Below, one piece after another: positions 1-11,200 of a stretch of 64,000 nt of DNA. The notes under the pieces are model-generated. The model did no database searches, was not told the DNA's origin, and saw only the letters and a list, made by a program, of their open reading frames with translations. The stretch comes from Atherinomorus stipes (taxonomy: Eukaryota; Chordata; Actinopteri; Atheriniformes; Atherinidae), in assembly GCA_023101725.1 (NCBI GenBank), contig JALJCO010010527.1, forward strand, positions 62,001 to 126,000, written 5' to 3'. Within the stretch, counting starts at the first letter, position 1, and the number at the start of each line of letters is the position of its first letter. The position numbers were made by a program, and so were the translations under genes.

Positions 1-1735
1 GAAGATAAAGCTGCTAGAACGGACCAGAAACGCTCACCTGCTTTAAGAAGAAGAAAAAGCTGCTAGTACGGACCAGAAACACTCACCTGCTTTAAGAAGA
101 AGATAAAGCTGCTAGAACGGACCAGAAACACTCACCTGCTTTAAGAAGAAGATAAAGCTGCTAGAACGGACCAGAAACACTCACCTGCTTTAAGAAGAAG
201 ATAAAGCTGCTAGAACGGACCAGAAACGCTCACCTGCTTTAAGAAGAAGAAGATAAAGCTGCTAGAACGGACCAGAAACGCTCACCTGCTTTAAGAAGAA
301 GATAAAGCTGCTAGTACGGACCAGAAACACTCACCTGCTTTAAGAAGAAGATAAAGCTGCTAGAACGGACCAGAAACGCTCACCTTCTTTAAGAAGAAGA
401 AGATAAAGCTGCTAGAACGGACCAGAAACACTCACCTGCTTTAAGAAGAAGAAGATAAAGCTGCTAGAACGGACCAGAAACACTCACCTGCTTTAAGAAG
501 AAGATAAAGCTGCTAGAACGGACCAGAAACACTCACCTGCTTTAAGAAGAAGAAGATAAAGCTGCTAGAACGGACCAGAAACACTCACCTGCTTTAAGAA
601 GAAGATAAAGCTGCTAGAACTGACCAGAAACGCTCACCTGCTTTAAGAAGAAGAAGATAAAGCTGCTAGAACGGACCAGAAACGCTCACCTGCTTTAAGA
701 AGAAGATAAAGCTGCTAGAACGGACCAGAAACGCTCACCTGCTTTAAGAAGAAGAAGATAAAGCTGCTAGAACGGACCAGAAACGCTCACCTGCTTTAAG
801 AAGAAGAAAAAGCTGCTAGTACGGACCAGAAACACTCACCTGCTTTAAGAAGAAGATAAAGCTGCTAGAACGGACCAGAAACACTCACCTGCTTTAAGAA
901 GAAGATAAAGCTGCTAGAACGGACCAGAAACACTCACCTGCTTTAAGAAGAAGAAGATAAAGCTGCTAGAACGGACCAGAAACACTCACCTGCTTTAAGA
1001 AGAAGATAAAGCTGCTAGAACTGACCAGAAACGCTCACCTGCTTTAAGAAGAAGAAGATAAAGCTGCTAGAACGGACCAGAAACGCTCACCTGCTTTAAG
1101 AAGAAGATAAAACTGCTAGAACGGACCAGAAACGCTCACCTGCTTTAAGAAGAAGAAGATAAAGCTGCTAGAACGGACCAGAAACACTCACCTGCTTTAA
1201 GAAGAAGAAAAAGCTGCTAGTACGGACCAGAAACACTCACCTGCTTTAAGAAGAAGATAAAGCTGCTAGAACGGACCAGAAACACTCACCTGCTTTAAGA
1301 AGAAGATAAAGCTGCTAGAACGGACCAGAAACACTCACCTGCTTTAAGAAGAAGAAGATAAAGCTGCTAGAACGGACCAGAAACGCTCACCTGCTTTAAG
1401 AAGAAGATAAAGCTGCTAGAACGGACCAGAAACACTCACCTGCTTTAAGAAGAAGATAAAGCTGCTAGAACGGACCAGAAACGCTCACCTGCTTTAAGAA
1501 GAAGAAGATAAAGCTGCTAGAACGGACCAGAAACGCTCACCTGCTTTAAGAAGAAGAAGATAAAGCTGCTAGAACGGACCAGAAACACTCACCTGCTTTA
1601 AGAAGAAGATAAAGCTGCTAGTACGGACCAGAAACACTCACCTGCTTTAAGAAGAAGATAAAGCTGCTAGAACGGACCAGAAACACTCACCTGCTTTAAG
1701 AAGAAGAAGATAAAGCTGCTTGAACAGACCAGTCT
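1..1735. repeat. 49/52-bp minisatellite array, about 35 copies
   Basis: A tandem array begins at or before the left edge. The monomer contains GATAAAGCTGCTAGAACGG followed by ACCAGAAACRCTCACCTGC and a GAA-rich joint. It is 49 bp, or 52 bp when the joint has one more GAA. Variants (GAACTGACC; GAAAAAGCTGCTAGTACGG; CACTC versus CGCTC) recur in a fixed order about 400 bp apart, which suggests a higher-order repeat of about eight monomers. No long open frame crosses it. The array ends in diverged sequence near 1735. Confidence 0.97.
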
Positions 1736-2255
1736 ATCACCCCACTTGAAAATATTTGGAAAAAACTGAAGATTTAATTTCACAGAATACACTCCCAGAG
1801 CCTTGAAGATTTGAAGGCAGTTTGTGGAAGAATGGACCAAAATCACACTGAGCAACGTTTTCCACTGGTTTCTGCATACAGGAGGCGTCTGGAGGCTTGA
1901 ACCACCAACAAAGTGCAGAAACCTATGTATTTAATAAGTTTCAGTAAACATATTCAATACTTATTCCCTGTATCATTTCACGATATTACACATAACCTAA
2001 TTTATGGACACAAATGTCAGGATTTCTGTGTATATGTGCATTAATTGGGTTGTTGCTAACATCTGGTGAAAATTTCATGTCAATAGCTCTACTAGAAATA
2101 CATTTTCTGAGAAAAATGTTGATGTGTTTAATACTTTTTTCACCACAGTTTTTATCCCTAGGGTTTTGTGAACAGTGTTTATAGTGTAATGATTGCTTAA
2201 TGAGTTGATCAGAAATACTACAAAACTGATTTTTGTTAAATCTTTGTCTTTTCAG
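1736..2255 (+). other. Unique sequence, probable 5' intron of the 2.3 kb gene
   Basis: AT-rich sequence with no credible coding frame. It ends in a pyrimidine-rich tract and AG at 2254-2255 (TCTTTTCAG), 24 bases before the first ATG of the next gene. I infer that the gene has at least one non-coding first exon further left, possibly beyond the minisatellite. No promoter was recognised. Confidence 0.5.
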
Positions 2256-5200
2256 TGTGACCTGAGAGTCTGACTCATTATGGCAGAAATAGAGGAGATA
2301 GTTGAAGGTGTTGAAGAAGCTATTGATGGGGCTGAAGAAGGGATTGAAGAACTGCCAGAGGAAGTACAAGAGGAGATAGAGGCTGAAGTAGCTGAAGCTC
2401 GCACTGAAGTTGCAGAGTTTTCCAGAGTCGCTGAGACATTGAAAACCCTCCTAGAGTTTGTCACAACAAAAATACCTGAAGTGGCTGGATTTGTTATGAA
2501 AAATGTGGCCATTGGTGTCATTTTGTGGGGAGTGAATATGGGTCTCACCAAATTAATAAAACATAAACCTTCAGATGTGAAGAAGAAACAAGCTGCCATT
2601 AAGGCACTGATCACTGCAATCACCACGGAAACCAACCTAAGTAAGGAGACCTTGAATTGGATGAAGGATCACAAAGACGATATGATCACCCTGGATGGCT
2701 TTGAGGTGCCACTGGAATCGATTATTGCCAAATATCTCACACCAATATCTGATGTAAGTGCAACACAACACACATGACCTGGACACCTTAGAGCCTGACA
2801 ACACCACACCAAGTCAAGTCAACATGTACCGGACTGTAATAGCATGACCTGGATGACCAAAAGCTTACATAGACAGCACCACACCCAGTCAACATGTAGT
2901 ATATCAGTAAGACCTGGATGACTGAGCTAGTTAACCAAGTTAATAAAGTTAGGCTTGGTTAACCTGATGCTAATATTCTTTTTTGGGACCTTTTGGAAAA
3001 GCCACATTTAGAATGTGGTGACTTCTGTCATTTTGCCAATAGATATTACCGCTTTAAGAGCTGTTTTTAGACGGCCTTGACTACAGATGAGCCGGATACT
3101 CATCTGAGATGAGTATGGATCAAGCATTTTTGACGAGTACGAGCATGATATGAGTAGAACTCATCAACATCCGTGCTCGTGCTGAAGGAGAATCCTTATT
3201 TGATAATCTGCACGCTCTGTGATTGGCCAGTCACACACAGCGCCTGCCTCCCACACAGACACACATCTCTACAGCGAGCTGTACTCCACTCTAACGCACA
3301 CAGACCAGTGATTGATCTCTGCTTGACTTGCTCACGTTGCTCTCTTTCATACTCCTTAGATTTTCTTCAGCTCGCCTTTATTTCTGTTTGTATGTTTGGC
3401 TTGGGTTGCGTCAGTCACTGCCTCCCCCCCCCCCCCCCCCCCCCACCCCACCCGTCTCTTTCTTTTACCGTCTGCTTTCTCTTAGTTTGGCTGGCGAGGT
3501 TAAAACTTTGCTCCTGCTGAACGCAGTTTCTGAGAAGGATACAGTGAACAAGGCTGATATATTTCACCGTTTGCTATGACTGGATGTTTACATGAATCAC
3601 CAAGTTCACACAGATCATTAAAAAATAATATATGTAATATATAGGAGTGTCTGTATAATGATAGACACTCCTTAATCATTGTTTAACTTTGTATGGAGAA
3701 AAAACAGAATGTTAAGTAATTAAATAAATAATTGAATTAACTATTGAGAAAAGATTTGCAGTTGATCATGAAATAAAGCAGAAAATAGACAAAAAATGAA
3801 GTTGTGTTAAGTATGAAAACTTGTTTAATGCATACTTCGTAGTTCATAATTTCCGACTGGATGCAGTGTATGCACTCAAAAATATTCATGTTATGATTTT
3901 ATTTAGAAAAAAAACCTGTAAACAGTTCCTTTGCTATTTTGATCAAAAACATTGAATCTCAACTCTGAAGCTGTTCTCTAAATAGTTGCCAAATAAACAA
4001 CAAATCAAGAAACTTTTTCAGACTTAAAATAATGTGCTGATTATTTTGGTGAGTTCCATGAGTTCCGCTCAAACCACACCCACTTCCGGTTTAAGCCCCG
4101 CCCACTCCGGGTACAGATACAGATACCGTTAATTTAGATGGTTGAACAGATACAGCAGGGTGTCCGCGGGGTTGTAAAAAGTATAAAAAGGTAGTAAATG
4201 AAACTGGCAAAAATTAAGGCCATTAAAAAGTATTAAAAAGTAATAAATGTTTCTGGTGAGGTATTACACTTTTGAATCAATATCAAACTGATATTTTTTG
4301 TGCTAAGTGTGTAGGCCAATCCTAAAAATCACTTGCGTTTATTTACTTTTAGTTTAATTAATGTACGAGCGGGATCTCAGGAGATCAATGATATGATGAC
4401 GCCATCGACTCGCGCTGCTGTTAAAACAAGGCTCAATAAAGGTTTTTAAAAAAAAGAAAGAAAAAAAAGCAGCAGGCGCTTTAGCTACAAACTGGTCAAA
4501 TTTGCGACAGTCTTGCTGCTAGGATGGGGAAGTGTAATTTTTCGGGCGTTTGGTTGGAGTAACTACGATTCAAAGGCTCAGGCCAGTGTTGGTGATAGTC
4601 GGGAGGCGTGTTGTCAAGTTTGCAAGTAGAAAATTAATATCACCATGGGAGTAAACACCGTAAAGTCCCACACTGAATCTAAAAACGCCACCAAGTAGGG
4701 ATCCAGGGACACGTAGAGCGACGGCTAGAATCATTCCTCCTCCTCCAACCTCCACTGCTCCTCTACAAGCAGAGTTAGGATGACCAACACTGTACAAACG
4801 CTGCGCAACTCAAACGTTGCGTGGTGAGGTACTAAAAAACAGAAATGTAACTGCGCTCATACCCACCGAGGGGATCGGAGCTATTTCACATGTTTCCCGA
4901 TTCAGACGTAGCAAAGTCCTTCGTGTGTAGGACAAGACCAGCTACACAATTAAAGTGCTGGAAAAGCAGTCTGGACTCTCCTTCACCCCGCAAAATAACG
5001 TTGTCTTGGGTTGGATGAAATGAGAAACAATTCTGTAAAACTCAATGTTTTCATTCAGGAAAGAAAACGCCCAGTAACTAATAACAGGTGTAATAAACCT
5101 GCTTAGAACGACAGTAAGTAATAACAGGTGTAATAAACCTGCTCAGAATAACAGTAACTAATAACAGGTGTAATAAACCTGCTCAGATTAACAGTAACTA

Positions 5201-8200
5201 ATAACAGGTGTAATAAACCTGCTTAGAACGACAGTTACTAATAACAGGTGTAATAAACCTGCTCAGAATAACAGTAACTAATAACAGGTGTAAAACCTGC
5301 TCAGAATAACAGTAACTAATAACATGTAATAAACCTGCTCAGAATAACAGTAACTAATAACAGGTGTAATAAACCTGTTCAGAATGACAGTAACTAAGAA
5401 CAGGTGTAATAAACCTGCTCAGAATGACAGTAACTAATAACAGGTGTAATAAACCTGCTCAGAATAACAGTAACTAATAACAGGTGTAATAAACTTGCTC
5501 AGAATGACAGTAACTAAGAACAGGTGTAATAAACCTGGTCAGAATAACAGTAACTAATAACAGATGTAATAAACCTGCTCAGAATAACAGTAACTAATAA
5601 CAGGTGTAATAAACCTGCTCAGAATGTCAGTGACTAATGACAGGTGTAATAAACCTGCTCAGAATGACAGTAACTAATAACATGTAATAAACCTGCTCAG
5701 AATGACAGTAACTAATAACAGGTGTAATAAACCTGCTCAGAATAACAGTAACTAATAACAGGTGTAATAAACCTGCTCAGAATGACAGTAACTAATAACA
5801 GGTGTAATAAAGCTCCTCAGAATGACAGTAACTAATAACAGGTGTAATAAAGCTGCTCAGAATGACAGTAACTAATAACATGTAATAAAGCTGCTCAGAA
5901 TGACAGTAACTAATAACAGGTGTAATAAAGCTGCTCAGAATGACAGTAACTAATAACAGGTGTAATAAAGCTGCTCAGAATGACAGTAACTAATAACATG
6001 TAATAAAGCTGCTCAGAATAACAGTAACTAATAACAGGTGTAATAAAGCTGCTCAGAATGACAGCAACTAATAACAGGTGTAATAAAGCTGCTCAGAATG
6101 ACAGTAACTAATAACGTGTAATAAACCTGGTCAATATAACAGTAACTAATAACAGATGTAATAAACCTGCTCAGAATACCAGTAACTAATGACAGGTGTA
6201 ATAAACCTGCTCAGAATGACAGTAACTAATAACAGGTGTAATAAACCTGCTCAGAATAACAGTAACTAATAACAGGTGTAATAAACCTGCTCAGAATGAC
6301 AGTAACTAATAACAGGTGTAATAAACCTGCTCAGAATGACAGTAACTAATAACAGATGTAATAAACATGCTCAGAATGACAGTAACTAATAACAGGTGTA
6401 ATAAACCTGGTCAGAATAACAGTAACTAATAACAGATGTAATAAACCTGCTCAGAATAACAGTAACTAATAACAGGTGTAATAAAGCTGCTCAGAATGAC
6501 AGTAACTAATAACGTGTAATAAACCTGCTCAGAATGACAGTAACTAATAACAGGTGTAATAAACCTGGCTCAGAATGACAGCAACTAATAACAGGTGTAA
6601 TAAACCTGCTCAGAATGACAGTAACTAATAACAGGTGTAATAAAGCTGCTCAGAATGACAGTAACTAATAACAGGTGTAATAAACCTGCTCAGAATGACA
6701 GTAACTAATAACAGGTGTAATAAACCTGGTCAAAAATAACAGTAACTAATAACAGATGTAATAAACCTGCTCAGAATAACAGTAGCTAATAACAGGTGTA
6801 ATAAACCTGCTCAGAATGACAGTAACTAATAACAGGTGTAATAAACCTGGTCAGAATAACAGTAACTAATAACAGATGTAATAAACCTGCTCAGAATAAC
6901 AGTAACTAATAACAGGTGTAATAAACCTGCTCAGAATGACAGTAACTAATAACAGGTGTAATAAACCTGCTCAGAATGACAGTAACTAATAACAGGTGTA
7001 ATAAAGCTGCTCAGAATGACAGTAACTAATAACAGGTGTAATAAAGCTGCTCAGAATAACAGTAACTAATAACAGGTGTAATAAAGCTGCTCAGAATGAC
7101 AGTAACTAATAACATGTAATAAAGCTGCTCAGAATGACAGTAACTAATAACAGGTGTAATAAAGCTGCTCAGAATAACAGTAACTAATAACAGGTGTAAT
7201 AAAGCTGCTCAGAATGACAGCAACTAATAACAGGTGTAATAAAGCTGCTCAGAATGACAGTAACTAATAACGTGTAATAAACCTGGTCAGAATGACAGTA
7301 ACTAATAACAGATGTAATAAACCTGCTCAGAATACCAGTAACTAATGACAGGTGTAATAAACCTGCTCAGAATGACAGTAACTAATAACAGGTGTAATAA
7401 ACCTGCTCAGAATGACAGTAACTAATAACAGATGTAATAAACCTGCTCAGAATGACAGTAACTAATAACAGGTGTAATAAACCTAGTCAGAATAACAGTA
7501 ACTAATAACAGATGTAATAAACCTGCTCAGAATAACAGTAACTAATAACAGGTGTAATAAAGCTGCTCAGAATGACAGTAACTAATAACATGTAATTAAC
7601 CTGCTCAGAATGACAGTAACTAATAACAGGTGTAATAAAGCTGCTCAGAATGACAGTAACTAATAACAGGTGTAATAAACTTGCTCAGAATGACAGCAAC
7701 TAATAACAGGTGTAATAAACCTGCTCAGAATGACAGTAACTAATAACAGGTGTAATAAAGTTGCTCAGAATGACAGTAACTAATAACAGATGTAATAAAC
7801 CTGCTCAGAATGACAGTAACTAATAACAGGTGTAATAAACCTGCTCAGAATAACAGTAACTAATAACAGGTGTAATAAACCTGCTCAGAATAACAGTAAC
7901 TAATAACAGATGTAATAAACCTGCTCAGAATAACAGTAACTAATAACAGGTGTAATAAAGCTGCTCAGAATGACAGTAACTAATAACGTGTAATAAACCT
8001 GCTCAGAATGACAGTAACTAATAACAGGTGTAATAAACTTGCTCAGAATGACAGCAACTAATAACAGATGTAATAAACCTGCTCAGAATGACAGTAAAAA
8101 CAGGTGTAATTAAGCTGCTCAGAATGACAGTAACTAATAACAGGTGTAATTTTTTTGGAAATCATGGATCTGGTCGGCTGGTCTCTCAATGCATTGGATA

Positions 8201-11200
8201 AAATGAGACAAGGCTCGGGACAGCCTTCTTGCCCTGCAGAAACGCACCCGGCCGGGTATGTAATGGACTCATGGGGAAAGTGGAGGATTATGTGCCTGTC
8301 CGTGCTTTCTGTGGAAGACGTCGAGGACGTATACATTTTTGGATTTATGATAATCGGGTTCCTGCTGATTGGAGCATGCATCTACCTGGTTTATCTGAAA
8401 TATTATAAGCTGATGGCAGCGGTTGGCAAGCTGCCGGAGGCTGTTTGCCGTGTAGCCAACACTCAGACTAATGCGATCTGTGAGCAGAATCAAAAACTTG
8501 TGGCCACTCTGACTAAGAGTGGCAAGCAAGAGGAAATTCTGAACTTGCTGCGCAAGATTGATGCAAGCTTGGAGAAATTGACGACCGGCAATTGATGGAA
8601 ATGACCAAGATTTGGCTGTTTGGAATCGCCATTGGGGACCGCTGGGACTTGAAGGCAGGCAAGAAAACAGATGTCAGCCTGACCCAAACAATCCTTTTTA
8701 TCTAATCTACTCCCCAATGTCCTTGGAGAAACTGCCGAAGTGAAGCTCTGCAACCCCCCCCCCCTCCCTCCACGGGAGCAGTAGACACTCTGGCAAGGCT
8801 GTTCTTATCACCTACAGACTTTGTGTGTGTGCTCTGTCTCTCGCTCACGCACACACACCACACGATACTGACACACACATGTCCACTGCACTGCTGGTCC
8901 TTCAACTTCCTCCCACCAGAAATCGGTGGAGGTTGGAAAGATGCGCCCCCTGTTGTTGGCAGCGTCTCCTCTCTCACTGGGCTCTGGACCCCTCCTCCTC
9001 CCTACCACATGTGTCATGATGTTGTGATTGTCTGTATACGTGCTTTATTGTACTGAGGGTGTTTTTTTTTTAACCCATTATCACGTCCTCTGTTGCAGAG
9101 GGCGGGACAGTGGTTTCTTTTTCTCCCCTCCCCCCACCTGTCCCAATGTTTTTCTGTTACCCCTCCTGTAAAGCACTTTGTGTGTCCAATGGGTACTGTA
9201 AAGGGCTATATAAATAAACTTGATTTGACTTGATTTGATAATAAACCTGCTCAGAATGACAGTAACTAATAACGTGTAATTAACCTGCTCAGAATGACAG
9301 TAACTAATAACGTGTAATTAACCTGCTCAGAATGACAGTAACTAATAACAGGTGTAATAAAGCTGCTCAGAATGACAGTAACTAATAACAGGTGTAATAA
9401 AGCTGCTCAGAATGACAGTAACTAATAACAGGTGTAATAAACCTGCTCAGAATGACAGTAACTAATAACATGTAATAAACCTGCTCAGAATGACAGTAAC
9501 TAATAACGTGTAATTAACCTGCTCAGAATGACAGTAACTAATAACGTGTAATTAACCTGCTCAGAATGACAGTAACTAATAACAGGTGTAATAAAGCTGC
9601 TCAGAATGACAGTAACTAATAACATGTAATAAACCTGCTCAGAATGACAGTAACTAATAACAGGTGTAATAAAGCTGCTCAGAATGACAGTAACTAATAA
9701 CAGGTGTAATAAAGCTGCTCAGAATGACAGTAACTAATAACAGGTGTAATAAACCTGCTCAGAATGACAGTAACTAATAACAGGTGTAATAAAGCTGCTC
9801 AGAATGACAGTAACTAATAACAGATGTAATAAACCTGCTCAGAATAACAGTAACTAATAACAGGTGTAATAAAGCTGCTCAGAATGACAGTAACTAATAA
9901 CAGATGTAATAAACCTGCTCAGAATGACAGTAACTAATAACAGGTGTAATAAACCTGCTCAGAATGACAGTAACTAATAACAGGTGTAATAAACCTGCTC
10001 AGAATGACAGTAACTAATAACAGGTGTAATAAAGCTGCTCAGAATGACAGTAACTAATAACAGGTGTAATAAAGCTGCTCAGAATGACAGTAACTAATAA
10101 CAGGTGTAATAAACCTGCTCAGAATGACAGTAACTAATAACAGGTGTAATAAAGCTGCTCAGAATGACAGTAACTAATAACAGGTGTAATAAACCTGCTC
10201 AGAATGACAGTAACTAATAACAGGTGTAATAAAGCTGCTCAGAATGACAGTAACTAATAACAGGTGTAATAAACCTGCTCAGAATGACAGTAACTAATAA
10301 CAGGTGTAATAAAGCTGCTCAGAATGACAGTAACTAATAACAGGTGTAATAAACCTGCTCAGAATGACAGTAACTAATAACAGGTGTAATAAAGCTGCTC
10401 AGAATGACAGTAACTAATAACAGGTGTAATAAAGCTGCTCAGAATGACAGTAACTAATAACATGTAATAAACCTGCTCAGAATGACAGTAACTAATAACA
10501 GGTGTAATAAAGCTGCTCAGAATGACAGTAACTAATAACAGGTGTAATAAACCTGCTCAGAATGACAGTAACTAATAACAGGTGTAATAAAGCTGCTCAG
10601 AATGACAGTAACTAATAACAGGTGTAATAAACCTGCTCAGAATGACAGTAACTAATAACAGGTGTAATAAAGCTGCTCAGAATGACAGTAACTAATAACA
10701 GGTGTAATAAACCTGCTCAGAATGACAGTAACTAATAACAGGTGTAATAAAGCTGCTCAGAATGACAGTAACTAATAACAGGTGTAATAAACCTGCTCAG
10801 AATGACAGTAACTAATAACAGGTGTAATAAACCTGCTCAGAATGACAGTAACTAATAACAGGTGTAATAAACCTGCTCAGAATGACAGTAACTAATAACA
10901 GGTGTAATAAACCTGCTCAGAATGACAGTAACCTGTTCCATCACAACAGTTACAGAAAATAGATAATTGCTCACAAATTGTTTCATAGATATTTTCGCAG
11001 CAAAAAAGTACAGAGAAAAATTATGAAAATGTTTACGTATTGATTTAGTAATGAAAATACAAAGAACAGTTATTAGTGAAATCTGTATATAAAATGTGTA
11101 GTTGTATCACACTTAAATCACTTTGACGCACTGGTGAGACGAAGTTAAAAGTTTCTTTTACTTTATCTCTGATGTAAACTCCTTTAGTTTGTTTTACCTT

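Noticed and set aside
3173..3579. Proline-rich frames around the poly-C run
   Set aside because: Generated by 21 consecutive C bases inside a non-autonomous hAT element.
8155..8163. Upstream start of the retroposon ORF at 8155
   Set aside because: It is a TTG codon in the junction T-run; the first ATG is at 8164.
5072..10931. 40-bp repeat considered as a CRISPR-like array
   Set aside because: Copies abut directly with no unique spacers and no cas genes; the rest of the window is vertebrate. It is a minisatellite.
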